Positions 20,650-32,030 of a stretch of 64,000 bases of DNA are shown here, one piece after another (position 1 is the stretch's first letter; the number at the start of each line of letters is the position of its first letter). The position numbers and the translations under genes were made by a program. The notes below the pieces were generated by a model. The model did not search any database. It saw nothing but the letters and a program-made list of their open reading frames with translations, and had not been told where the DNA came from. Origin of the DNA: Imbricaverruca yamaguchii (Eukaryota; Arthropoda; Thecostraca; Neoverrucidae); assembly GCA_034440575.1 (NCBI GenBank), contig JAOTOL010001335.1, forward strand, positions 372,001 to 436,000, in the 5' to 3' direction.

Positions 20650-21353
20650 CCCCGACACCCACTGCCGAGACAACACTCACCGCTACCTGCCGCCACCCAG
20701 AGCCGCCACTGCCGAGACAACACTCACCGCTACCTTCCGACACCCACTGGCGAGACAACACTCACCGCTACCTGCCGCCACCCAGAGCCGCCACTGCCGA
20801 GACAACACTCACCGCTACCTTCCGACACCCACTGGCGAGACAACACTCACCGCTACCTGCCGCCACCCAGAGCCGCCACTGCCGAGACAACACTCACCGC
20901 TACCTTCCGACACCCACTGGCGAGACAACACTCACCGCTACCTGCCGCCACCCAGAGCCGCCACTGGCGAGACAACACTCACCGCTACCTGCCGCCACTG
21001 GCGAGACAACACTCACCGCTACCTGCCGCCACTGGCGAGACAACACTCACCGCTACCTGCCGCCACCCAGAGCCGCCACTGCCGAGACAACACTCACCGC
21101 TACCTGCCGCCACTGGCGAGACAACACTCACCGCTACCTGCCGCCACCCAGAGCCGCCACTGCCGAGACAACACTCACCGCTACCTGCCGCCACTGGCGA
21201 GACAACACTGACCGCTACCTGCCGCCACCCAGAGCCGCCACTGCCGAGACAACACTCACCGCTACCTGCCGCCACCCAGAGCCGCCACTGGCGAGACAAC
21301 ACTCACCGCTACCTGCCGCCACCCAGAGCCGCCACTAGCGAGACAACACTCAC
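20650..21353. repeat. 47-bp minisatellite carrying repeated 5' splice-site sequence, inside intron 1
   Basis: About 16 units of 47 bp, with 34-bp and ~42-bp variants. On the minus strand each unit begins GCGGTGAGTGTTGTCTCG and ends in GTGGCGGCAGGTA. The first bases match the real exon-intron junction at 21353/21354 (TGCG|GTGAGTG). All copies keep GTGAGTG except one near 21210, which reads GTCAGTG. The array lies immediately downstream of the coding exon on the minus strand, so it seems to have grown from the start of intron 1. Plus-strand frames through the array are artefacts. Confidence 0.93.
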
Positions 21354-21807
21354 CGCATCCCTTGCAGGTGACGCCCCGCACGCGGCGCAGCGTCGCCGGC
21401 GAGTGCGGCTCTGGTCGGCTGACCGCCTTGAACTTGCGCGGACCGCCGGCAGACTTGACGAACACTATGTACCGGTCGCCGGTGTTGAGGCGCGCCTCGG
21501 CCACGCAGCCGCGCCGGCGGCGGCCGCCGGGCCGCCGCCGGCCGGCCGCCGGCAGCCGGTACCGCAGCCGCAGCGGGCCGCCGGCCAGCCGGCCCTTCAG
21601 CACGTCGTCCACGTCCACGGTGACCAGGTACACCGGTCCGCGGCGGCCGCTGCTGGAGCGCACGCGGCCGCTGAACACCACCGGCGCGTGCACCGCCTTC
21701 GCCTCGGCGCCGGTCAAGTCGTTGCGCACGTCGCACTGTTCGCACAGCGCGCACAGCGCGCACAGCGCCGTCGCCAACAGCAGCAGCAGCGGGACGCGCG
21801 GCGCCAT
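21354..21807 (-). CDS. First coding exon of a secreted protein with an agrin NtA/NTR-like domain
   Basis: Minus strand, ATG with A at 21807, 151 codons plus one base, ending at a consensus donor GCG|GTGAGT, so the intron is phase 1. Residues 1-22 form a signal peptide (PLLLLLATALCALCALC). The remainder looks like the N-terminal agrin (NtA, TIMP/NTR-fold) domain: VVFSGRV at 43-49, VDDVLKG at 66-72, Cys101, NTGDRYIVFVK at 108-118, and Cys148 and Cys151 near the exon end. In agrin this module binds laminin; that role here is inferred. An Arg/Gly-rich loop (residues 87-100) is unusual. The open frame extends upstream to 22053, but only this ATG gives a signal peptide. Later exons (for example follistatin-like ones) were not found to the left, so intron 1 may exceed 20 kb. 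Another NTR-type protein remains possible. Base composition is strongly GC-rich, unlike flanking spacers. Confidence 0.6.
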
Positions 21808-22011
21808 CGGATCGGCCACACACACTATGCGGCGGGCATGGGCGGCGTGGTTGCAGCCAGGTCGCGCCGGCACCGTTCGCCCAGCGCGCCAGTCGCACCT
21901 CTGGCTGGCCGGCCGCCGGCCGCCCGCCCTTACGCGGCCGCGCATGCGCACCGGCCGGCTGTAGTAAGAGCCGGCGCCGACGCGCGTCGGCTGCGTGCCG
22001 CGCGCCGGCGA
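21808..22011 (-). promoter_or_regulatory. CpG-rich 5' flank / probable 5' UTR and promoter of the NtA-like gene
   Basis: Very high GC and CpG density continues upstream of the ATG and ends abruptly where the 20-bp array begins. No TATA box was seen near a defined start. A CpG-island type promoter is inferred from position and composition only. Confidence 0.35.
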
Positions 22012-22740
22012 CACTCGGCAGGAGTGGAGGCACTCATGGCGGAGTGGTGACACTCATGGCGAGAGTGGAGACACTCATGACGGAGTGGAGACACTCATGA
22101 CGGAGTGGAGACACCCATGACGGAGTGGAGACACTCGTGCCGGAGTGGAGACACCCATGACGGAGTGGAGACACTCGTGCCGGAGTGGATGCACTCGTGA
22201 CGGAGTGGAGACACTCATGACGGAGTGGAGACACCCACATCAGGAGTGAAGACACTCATAGCGGGAGTGGAGACATTCATAGTAACATGGTGACACTCAT
22301 AGCGAGAGTGTACACACTCATGACGGGAGTATATTCACACAGCATGGGTAGAAACACTCATAGCGGCAGTGGAGACACTCACATCAGGAGTGGATACATT
22401 CATATCTGGAGTGGAGACATTCGTAGTAGGAGTGGAGACATTCATAGCAGGAGTGGAAATACTCATACCAAGAGTATATGCACTCATAGTGGGAGTGTAT
22501 ACCCTCATAGTTCGATTGAAGACATTCAGAAGGAGTGGAGACACTCGTAGTATTAATGGAGACACTCATAGCAGGAGTTGAGACACTCATGGGGGAATGG
22601 AGATACTCATAGTGGGAGTGGAGACACTCGTAGCAGGATCAGACACCCATATTCGGGCTGGCGACACTCATATCAGGAACGGAGACACCCATAGCCGGGA
22701 TGATGACACTCAATGGCAATGGGCGGAAGCACTCGTAGAC
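22012..22740. repeat. 20-21 bp minisatellite upstream of the NtA-like gene
   Basis: Units GAGTGGAGACACTCATGACG (20 bp) are homogeneous at 22020-22240 and decay into 20-22 bp GGAGTGGAGACACTCATAGC relatives to 22740. GAGTG...CACTC is self-complementary within each unit, so each can form a small hairpin. An isolated similar unit (GGAGTGGAGACACTCCTAGC) is at about 23650. Confidence 0.92.
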
Positions 22741-23079
22741 ACTCATAGGAAAGGCGGAGACATAAACAATGAGGGCGTTGACAATTTATAGCCGGAAATA
22801 CGGCAAAAATGGCTGCAATGTCGGAACTCAATGCAAGAACATATCTGCAAGTGACATATTTTTCGATGGTGCCGTCATACACCAAAGCTGGGAGGGAGAA
22901 TTTCTGAATAAAAAAAAGTTCCTGCTGAATTCCGAATCCCATCGTATTCCGCCCTTCGGAATTTGACGCACTTGCGAACGAACTAATGCATGCAACTCGA
23001 CACACACATCGAGTTTCGTCTCCCTGAAACTGTCACTGGGCTTAGTTGCAATTAATACCTCACCAAAATTACTCGAGCA
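22741..23079. other. Single-copy spacer
   Basis: A/T-rich. Short frames without domain. The right part may be upstream debris of the adjacent reverse-transcriptase fragment. Confidence 0.35.
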
Positions 23080-23319
23080 ATGTCAATAAATAGCAAATTG
23101 AGGATCTCCAAAAATGTTGCCACAGGCGTCCCACGGGGACTCATTCTGGACTCGTTGCTATTAATAGTTTGCATTGATGATTTAGCAAGCATTGATAATC
23201 AATTAGACACGTTTGTGTTTGCAAATGATGTTGCAATTTATTTTGGAGGTTCTGATAGAAGTAAAAATCTGCAAAATACAATGCTGCATCGCCTATTACA
23301 CCAGGATGGCTACATCTGA
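23080..23319 (+). pseudogene. Degraded non-LTR retrotransposon reverse-transcriptase fragment
   Basis: The ~80-codon frame contains a GVPRGLILDSLLLIVCIDDL block and TFVFANDVAIYF, matching the RT motif pair GVPQGS-LGP-LF-IYINDL and FADD of jockey/CR1-type LINEs. The catalytic FADD reads FAND (Asp to Asn) and the proline of the LGP motif is lost. Neither a complete RT nor an endonuclease is present. It is a dead internal fragment; the exact LINE clade cannot be told. Confidence 0.75.
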
Positions 23320-23577
<258 letters not shown>

Positions 23578-23689
23578 GCTGTTTGTCGATGATTAACCAA
23601 AATTGTCCACGTCTTTTCAACCTACATCGAAAACCATCAGTAGAAACAGGAGTGGAGACACTCCTAGCTAGAGCGGAGGCACATTGCTG

Positions 23690-23775
23690 TAACGGGGACC
23701 TTGGTCATCCAAAGAATCCGAGCATATCCGACCAATCGCTTGGCCTAGTCGCCAACGTTGACAAATTTAGACAAG
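23690..23775 (+). repeat. Dispersed repeat, copy 1
   Basis: About 80 bp containing TCATCCAAAGAATCC, then GCATATCC, GACCAATCGC and CAACGTTGACAA. It aligns along its length with 26055-26135 in the same orientation at roughly 75-80% by eye. Family unknown. Confidence 0.6.
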
Positions 23776-23829
23776 CATTATTTGCAGGGTTCGACATTTC
23801 AGCATGCAGTTTATTTTACAGCACCTCCT

Positions 23830-25091
23830 GTCGAAGGCACTAGTGCTCGCATGTCTGAGCTATGCTGTCTTATCCCGGCCACTAGTGCTCGCATCTCTGA
23901 GCTATGCTGTCTTATCCCGGGCACTAGTGCTCGCATCTCTGAGCTATGCTGTCTTATCCCGGCCACTAGTGCTCGCATCTCTGAGCTATGCTGTCTTATC
24001 CCGGGCACTAGTGCTCGCATGTCTGAGCTATGCTGTCTTATCCCGGGCACTAGTGCTCGCATCTCTGAGCTATGCTGTCTTATCCCGGGCACTAGTGCTC
24101 GCCTCTCTGAGCTATGCTGTCTTATCCCGGCACTAGTGCTCGCATTCTGAGCTATGCTGTCTTATCCTGGACACTAGTGCTCGCATCTCTGAGCTATGCT
24201 GTCTTATCCCGGGCACTAGTGCTCGCATTCTGAGCTATGCTGTCTTATCCCGGGCACTGTGCTCGCATGTCTGCTATGCTGTCTATCCCGGCCACTGTGC
24301 TCGATGTCTGAGCTATGCTGTCTTATCCCGGCACTAGTGCTCGCATCTCTGAGCTATGCTGTCTTATCCCGGACACTAGTGCTCGCATGTCTGAGCTATG
24401 CTGTCTTATCCCGGCACTAGTGCTCGCATTCTGAGCTATGCTGTCTTATCCCGGGCACTAGTGCTCGCATTCTGAGCTATGCTGTCTTATCCCGGACACT
24501 AGTGCTCGCATCTCGAGCTATGCTGTCTTATCCCGGCCACTAGTGCTCGCAAGTGCTCGCATTGCTTGCTTCTTTCCTACTGTGCTCCATGTGCTTGCTG
24601 TCTTTCCGGGCACTGTGCTCCTCTGGCTTGCTGTCTTTCCCGGCACTAGTGTCGCATTCTGAGCTATGCTGTCTTATCCCGGCCACTAGTGCTCGCTTCT
24701 GGCTATGCTGTCTTATCCTGGACCTGTGCTCCTTCTTCCTTGTTCTGTTTCACTGTGTCATTGTTTTTTTGTGTCGCTTTGAGTTGTTCTTATCCCGCAC
24801 TAGTGCTCGCTTCTGAGCTATGCTGTCTTATCCCGGCACTAGTGCTCGTCTCTGAGCTATGCTGTCTTATCCTGGCACTAGTGCTCGCATCTCTGAGCTA
24901 TGCTGTCTTATCCCGGGCACTAGTGCTCGCATCTCTGAGCTATGCTGTCTTATCCTGGACACTAGTGCTCGCATCTCTGAGCTATGCTGTCTTATCCCGG
25001 GCACTAGTGCTCGCATCTCTGAGCTATGCTGTCTTATCCTGGACACTAGTGCTCGCATCTCTGAGCTATGCTGTCTTATCCCGGGCACTAG
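23830..25091. repeat. 42-bp minisatellite, ~28 copies
   Basis: The unit is ACTAGTGCTCGCATCTCTGA, then GCTATGCTGTCTTATCCCGGGC. Edges (23830-24230, 24860-25090) are homogeneous. The centre (24230-24850) has many 1-4 bp deletions and a decayed stretch at 24550-24790. Forty-two is a multiple of three, so 14-residue repeat frames stay open on both strands; these are artefacts. Confidence 0.95.
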
Positions 25092-26050
25092 ATATCCGAA
25101 TGAAACGAACACACACATGCCATTGCAAATTAAGAGTAGTGAGATTTTTTGTCATTAAATATTTACTCCACTCAGAGTACATGCCTCGTCTCATAGAAAT
25201 ATCACAGAAAAAAAGTTCCACGCATGGGGTAAACTGATTTTGATTATCTTTGATTGATTATCACGCTGAAACGTATGTTGAGCAGGGCACCACACGTAAA
25301 GCGAATTATTAAATGAATCGCCTGAAACACCACATGTTACCGAACGTCATCACTATCTTCACTGAACTCCCTCAGCGAGAACTACCCTGCTTCTACTGTG
25401 CTATGGGTTGGGCCAAGGCTTCTGGGTAATATTACTTCACAACATAATGCACTCCCAGGGATATGGACATGGAAATGCCAGCAGAAACAGAAGGTGCATT
25501 GACCAATACTAAGGATGCAATAATAGGGTTTTCTTTAAAAAAGTGATCTATTTTCTACAACATAACAGTATTTTTCAAGTACCTGTTATGACTACAAAAC
25601 GTTAATATTTTTTCACTCCCATCTCAGCCTTTTGCGTCCCCCTCGCAACAGACTTGTCCTCTATAGCGCACCAGACCTCGGATGGGAGAAACTTCACATG
25701 ACTTACATGCGAACGACCCGAAAATGTCCCGCCCCGCGTGATTGGCAACTCTTCATATGTGTGATGAAGGCACGTCAACTTAGGGACGGCGTAGTGACAC
25801 ACACAGACATCCCTGCCCACGACTACTTGCGGCCATCTATAATGCAACATTAAAGGCAGCTATGCTTTCGTGTCACTTCTCTCCTTTCGCCTCACTTTAT
25901 GTTGTTTTCCACCTCGTAGCTTGGGAGTGTCGTAACTTGCTAATTTAACTTGACGTTAATGAATAGTACTTTGTGTCGTTGGATAAAGGACGGGACACTT
26001 TTGGTCACCTCCTAATAGTTGACGGACGACGCAAATTTACTAACATGATA
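25092..26050. other. Single-copy stretch, ~950 bp
   Basis: A/T-rich with short unrelated frames. A ~72-codon frame on each strand at 25602-25853 has no recognisable domain. No RNA or transposon ends seen. Confidence 0.4.
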
Positions 26051-26137
26051 TACAGGAGACACTTGTTCATCCAAAGAATCCATGCATATCAAACCAATCG
26101 CATGAGCCCAGTCATCAACCTTGACAACGATGGAATT
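26051..26137 (+). repeat. Dispersed repeat, copy 2
   Basis: Homologous to 23690-23775: TTCATCCAAAGAATCC, GCATATCAAACCAATCGCAT, AACCTTGACAA. It lies within an open frame of 121 codons (25973-26338) whose product I do not recognise; because the block is repeated, the frame is more likely part of an unknown transposon than a host gene. Confidence 0.6.
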
Positions 26138-26765
26138 GTTAGGAGCACTTCCAAGATTCTGCCCTCAAACCGCTCATTGGCCACCCAAATCATAATACGA
26201 CATCCTAACAATAGCGTTACTTTTCACTACCTGCAATATTATGAATCTGGGTGTCGACATTTAAAAAATCGAAACAAACAAGTCGAAAAAAAAATAACTC
26301 AAGGAACGTCCAAAAGTGTCCAAGCATTCACTTGCTAATCGCGCTCCTGGTCTTCTGACACCCGGATTTTCTTCATCAAGCTCAAGGTCAATGAGAATGG
26401 CATTAGCACTCACCTTGAGCAAGTCATATTTCCGTGCAGCAAAGCATCGCAAGCATCAATTCGAGACCTGGCCTTAACAGCAACCGCAAAACAAAGATTA
26501 CACTTCCTGATTATTTTCCAGAAGTGGCCAGTTATAAAAGACGGATTATTTAATTCTCACAGCACGTCGATAGAATAGTCGACAGAATAGTCAATGGAAT
26601 TCGCCGAGTATCAGCGCTTTAGCACGGACAGCGTATGCGGCTCGATAAAATCAACAGAAGGAAACGCTATCTTTGCAGGGAGAATTCGCGGAGGGCCGAA
26701 GCGCTGGGGAGTCAGTGGCCATAACACCGCTGAAATGGGTCGGCATGTTGACCACAAAGAGAGCA
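26138..26765. other. Single-copy spacer
   Basis: No gene recognised. A small GACAGAATAGTC-type duplication lies near 26570-26592. Confidence 0.35.
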
Positions 26766-29700
26766 CGAGGCGAGATGACCAAGGCGAAGTGACCCAGACG
26801 AAACGACCGAGGCGAGATGACTGAGGCGAGATGACCGAGGCGAGATGACCGAGGCGAGACGACCGAGGCGAGATATACCCGAGGCGAGATGTGCCCGAGG
26901 TGAGATATACCCGAGGCGAGATGTGCCCGAGATGAGATATGCCTGGGGCGAGATGTGCCCGAGGTGAGATATACCCGAGGTGAGATATACCCGAGGCGAG
27001 ATGTGCCCGAGGCGAGATGTGCCCGAGGCGAGATGTGCCCGAGGTGAGATATACCCGAGGTGAGATATACCCGAGGCGAGATGTGCCCGAGGTGAGATAT
27101 GCCTGGGGCGAGATGTGCCCGAGGTGAGATATACCCGAGGTGAGATATACCCGAGGCGAGATGTGCCCGAGGTGAGATATGCCTGGGGCGAGATGTGCCC
27201 GAGGTGAGATATACCCGAGGTGAGATATACCCGAGGCGAGATGTGCCCGAGGCGAGATGTGCCCGAGGCGAGATGTGCCCGAGGCGAGATGTGCCCGAGG
27301 TGAGATATACCCGAGGTGAGATATACCCGAGGCGAGATGTGGCCGAGGCGAGATGTGCCCGAGGTGAGATATGCCTGGGGCGAGATGTGCCCGAGGTGAG
27401 ATATACCCGAGGTGAGATATACCCGAGGCGAGATGTGCCCGAGGCGAGATGTGCCCGAGGCGAGATGTGCCCGAGGCGAGATGTGCCCGAGGCGAGATGT
27501 GCCCGAGGCGAGATGCCCGAGGCGAGATGTGCCCGAGGCGAGATGTGCCCAGACAGGCGAAATGTGCCCGAGGCGAGATGTGCCCGAGGCGAGATGTGCC
27601 CGAGGCGAGATGTGCCCGAGGCGAGATGTGCCCGAGGCGAGATGTGCCCGAGGCGAGATGTGCCCGAGGCGAGATGTGCCCGAGGTGAGATATGCCCGAG
27701 GCGAGATGTGCCCGAGGCGAGATGTTCCCGAGGTGAGATATACCCGAGGCGAGATGTGCCCGAGGCGAGATGTGCCCGGTGCAACACAGGACCGAGGCGA
27801 GATGTGCCCGAGGCGAGATGTGCCCGAGGCGAGATGTGCCCGAGGCGAGATGTGCCCGAGGCGAGATGTGCCCGAGGCGAGATGTGCCAGATGGTGAGAT
27901 ATGCCCGAGGCGAGATGTGCCCGAGGCGAGATGTGCCCGGTGCAACACAGGACCGAGGCGAGATGTGCCCGAGGCGAGATGTGCCCGAGGCGAGATGTGC
28001 CCGAGGCGAGATGTGCCCGAGGCGAGATGTGCCCGAGGCGAGATGTGCCCGAGGCGAGATGTGCCCGAGGTGAGATATACCCGAGGCGAGATGTGCCCGA
28101 GGCGAGATGTGCCCGAGGCGAGATGTGCCCGAGGCGAGATGTGCCCGAGGTGAGATATGCCCGAGGCGAGATGTGCCCGAGGCGAGATGTTTCCGAGGTG
28201 AGATATACCCGAGGCGAGATGTGCCCGAGGCGAGATGTGCCCGAGGCGAGATGTGCCCGAGGCGAGATGTGCCCGAGGCGAGATATGCCCGAGGCGAGAT
28301 GTGCCCGAGGCGAGATGTGCCCGGTGCAACACAGGACCGAGGCGAGATGTGCCCGAGGCGAGATGTGTGCCCGAGGTGAGATATACCGAGATGGCCCGAG
28401 GCGAGATGTGCCCGAGGCGAGATGTGCCCGGTGACCGAGGCGAGATGTGCCCGAGGCGAGATGTGCCCGAGGCGAGATGTGCCCGAGGCGAGATGTGCCC
28501 GAGGCGAGATGTGCCCGAGGCGAGATGTGCCCGAGGCGAGATGTGCCCGAGGCGAGATGTGCCCGAGGCGAGATGTGCCCGAGGCGAGGCGAGATGTGCC
28601 CGAGGCGAGATGTGCCCGAGGCGAGATATGCCCGAGTGTGCCCGAGGCGAGATGTGTGCCCGAGGCGAGATGTGCCCGAGGCGAGATGTGCCCGAGGCGA
28701 GATGTGCCCGAGGCGAGATGTGCCCGAGGCGAGATGTGCCCGAGGCGAGATGTGCCCGAGGCGAGAGGCGAAATGTGCCCGGTGCAACACAGGACCGAGG
28801 CGAGATGTGCCCGAGGCGAGATGTGCCCGAGGCGAGATGTGCCCGAGGCGAGATGTGCCCGAGGCGAGATGTGCCCGAGGCGAGATGTGCCCGAGGCGAG
28901 ATGTGCCCGAGGCGAGATATACCCGAGGCGAGATGTGCCCGAGGCGAGATGTGCCCGAGGCGAGATGTGCCCGAGGCGAGATATACCCGAGGCGAGATGT
29001 GCCCGAGGCGAGATGTGCCCGAGGCGAGATGTGCCCGAGGCGAGATGTGCCCGAGGCGAGATGTGCCCGAGGCGAGATGTGCCCGAGGTGAGATGTGCCC
29101 GAGGCGAGATGTGCCCGAGGCGAAATGTGCCCGGTGCAACACAGGACCGAGGCGAGATGTGCCCGAGGCGAGATGTGCCGGCGAGATGTGCCCGAGGCGA
29201 GATGTGCCCGAGGCGAGATGTGCCCGAGGCGAGATGTGCCCGAGGCGAGATGTGCCCGAGGCGAGATATGCCCGAGGCGAGATGTGCCCGAGGCGAGATG
29301 AGATGTGCCCGAGGCGAGATGCAGGTGCCCGAGGCGAGATGTGCCCGAGGCGAGATAGACCCGAGGCGAGATGTGCCCGAGGCGAGATGTGCCCGAGGCG
29401 AGATGTGCCCGAGGCGAGATGTGCCCGAGGCGAGATGTGCCCGAGGCGAGATGTGCCCGAGGCGAGATATGCCCGAGGCGAGATGTGCCCGAGGCGAGAT
29501 GTGCCCGGTGCAACACAGGACCGAGGCGAGATGTGCCCGAGGCGAGATGTGCCCGAGGCGAGATGTGCCGAGGCGAGATGTGCCCGAGGCGAGATGTGCC
29601 CGAGGCGAGATGTGCCCGAGGCGAGATGTGCCCGAGCGGATGTGCGAGATGCGAGTGCCCGAGGCGAGATATGCCCGAGGCGAGATGTGCCCAGAGGCGA

Positions 29701-30252
29701 GATGTGCCCGAGGCGAGATGTGCCCGAGGCGAGATATACCCGAGGCGAGATGTGCCCGAGGCGAGATGTGCCCGAGGCGAGATGTGCCCGAGGCGAGATG
29801 TGCCCGAGGCGAGATGTGCCCGAGGCGAGATGTGCCCGAGGCGAGATGTGCCCGAGGCGAGATGTGCCCGAGGCGAGATGTGCCCGAGGCGAGATGTGCC
29901 CGAGGCGAAATGTGCCCGGTGCAACACAGGACCGAGGCGAGATGTGCCCGAGGCGAGATGTGCCCGAGGCGAGATGTGCCCGAGGTGAGATGTGGCCGAG
30001 GCGAGATGTGCCCGAGGCGAGATGTGCCCGAGGCGAGATGTGCCCGAGGCGAGATATACCCGAGGCGAGATGTGCCCGAGGCGAGATGTGCCCGAGGCGA
30101 GATGTGCCCGAGGCGAGATATACCCGAGGCGAGATGTGCCCGAGGCGAGATGTGCCCGAGGCGAGATGTGCCCGAGGCGAGATGTGCCCGAGGCGAGATG
30201 TGCCCGAGGCGAGATGTGCCCGAGGCGAGATGTGCCCGGTGCAACACAGACC
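26766..30252. repeat. 3.5-kb satellite with a 16-bp unit and an interspersed 16-bp marker unit
   Basis: About 215 units of CGAGGCGAGATGTGCC. The left third (26870-27430) alternates with CGAGGTGAGATATACC and a TGGGGCGAGATGTGCC form at 26941, 27101, 27181 and 27373 (spacings 160, 80 and 192, all multiples of 16). From 27.78 kb a divergent unit of the same length, CGGTGCAACACAGGAC, recurs eight times (GCAAC starting at 27781, 27942, 28326, 28784, 29136, 29520, 29921, 30241), often followed or preceded by a GAAATG variant. Irregular units cluster near 28370-28650 and 29290-29660. Frames of up to about 1300 codons on the minus strand and several hundred on the plus strand arise because the unit has no stop. 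Not genes. Confidence 0.96.
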
Positions 30253-31008
30253 GACGCGGGATGACCGTACATGCGGAGCGCTCAAAACGAATCAATAAAC
30301 GAACGGTTCTGAGCCCGCAGATGATGTCACTGTTCACCACAGCGGCGACGGTCGACGGTGAGGTGTGTATTGTGACGGGCTGTGTCACTGTTCTACACAA
30401 TGGTGACGGTCCCACACGGCACCACTGACGGATCCAGGGGTCAGGGAGACTGGAGACGTGACCTCTACCTCCACCCCCCACCCACGATAGAGATGTGGCG
30501 CACTTGGACTCTGGAAAAGGCGCCCGTCCGGGACGCTCGTGTGTGCGCCCCCCCCTGCTCAACGGGTTTGTTAGCTGATGGCGCCCTCAAGGTGGAGAAA
30601 GCCCCCTCCGGAGAAATGGTACCCGTCCAGAGCCAGTGCCCCCCATCAACACGCTGGATCCGCCCCTGCATTGAGGCGCACAAACGTACGATGTACGTGA
30701 TGCGGGATGCAGAGTGCATCTCAATCTCGAACTTGTTGATACGAACTGCGCTCATGCGCCACAGGTGCCGTGTAACCCCGAGACGGCTGTCTGCGTAGCT
30801 CCGAGACGGCAGTCGGCAAAAGTTGGACCGGGACTTCCTGGGAGTGATGCGACGCCTTCTGGCTACGAGTGTCGTTGTCTGTCGCCGGGCCGCTTACCAC
30901 AGCCGGCTTGCTGATGCTGCAGAGGGACGAGCTGATGTCTCGGGACAGTTGCTGGACATGCCTGCACTGACACGCTGACAGCCCAAGGGTGGCCGGCTGC
31001 GCAGATGC
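30253..31008. other. Single-copy stretch, ~750 bp
   Basis: A partial ~50-bp duplication occurs near 30325-30410 (GTCACTGTTC, ACGGTG). Frames on both strands up to 138 codons have no recognisable domain and overlap. No gene called. Confidence 0.4.
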
Positions 31009-32030
31009 GGCGTCATCAATACATGTGGTCATTAACACAAGTGCAGGTTATTATTGCGGCGTCATCAATACATGTGGTCATTAACACAAGTGCAGGTTAT
31101 TATTGCGGTGCTATCAATACATGTGGTCATTAACACAAGTGCAGGTTATTATTGCGGCGTCATCAATACATGTGGTCATTAACACAAGTGCAGGTTATTA
31201 TTGCGGCGTCATCAATACATGTGGTCATTAACACAAGTGCAGGTTATTATTGCGGCGTCATCAATACATGTGGTCATTAACACAAGTGCAGTTTATTATT
31301 TCTGCGTCATCAATACATGTGGTCATTAACACAAGTGCAGGTTATTATTGCGGCGTCATCAATACATGTGGTCATTAACACAAGTGCAGGTTATTATTGC
31401 GGCGTCATCAATACATGTGGTCATTAACACAAGTGCAGGTTATTATTGCGGCGTCATCAATACATGTGGTCATTAACACAAGTGCAGGTTATTATTGCGG
31501 CGTCATCAATACATGTGGTCATTAACACAAGTGCAGGTTATTATTGCGGCGTCATCAATACATGTGGTCATTAACACAAGTGCAGGTTATTATTGCGGCG
31601 CCATCAATACATGTGGTCATTAACACAAGTGCAGGTTATTATTGCGGCGCCATCAATACATGTGGTCATTAACACAAGTGCAGGTTATTATTGCGACGTC
31701 ATCAATACATGTGGTCATTAACACAAGTGCAGGCTATTATTGCGGCGTCATCAATACAAGTCGCCATTAACACAAGTGCAGGTTATTATTGCGGCGCTAT
31801 CAATACAAGCGCCATTAACACAAGTGCAGGTTATTATTGCGGCGCTATCAATACAAGCGCCATTAACACAAGTGCAGGTTATTATTGCGGCGCCATCAAT
31901 ACAAGTCGTTATTGATACAGGTGCAGTTTATTATTATGGGGTCAGCAATACAAGTAGTTATAAATACAATTGCAGTTTACAACGGCGTCATGAATACCAG
32001 CAGCAAGTGCTGGTTATTATTACGGCGCCA
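31009..32030. repeat. 49-bp minisatellite, ~20 copies
   Basis: The unit contains CGTCATCAATACATGTGGTC, then ATTAACACAAGTGCAGGTTATTATTGCGG. About 14 copies (31009-31740) are nearly identical. Shorter, more diverged copies lacking part of ACATGTGGTC follow to about 32030. Confidence 0.95.

Noticed and set aside
20463..22050. Plus-strand frames of 198-514 codons over the NtA-like exon and its intron array
   Set aside because: They are antisense shadows of a GC-rich exon and a stop-free array.
21808..22053. Upstream in-frame ATG at 22053 as the start of the NtA-like protein
   Set aside because: It would place 82 Arg-rich residues, partly encoded by the adjacent 20-bp array, ahead of a clear signal peptide; the internal ATG at 21807 fits a secreted protein.
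26611..30562. Frames of 1186-1303 codons on the minus strand and up to 687 codons on the plus strand
   Set aside because: They come from a stop-free 16-bp satellite unit open in all minus frames. Non-repeat ends are short and unrecognised.
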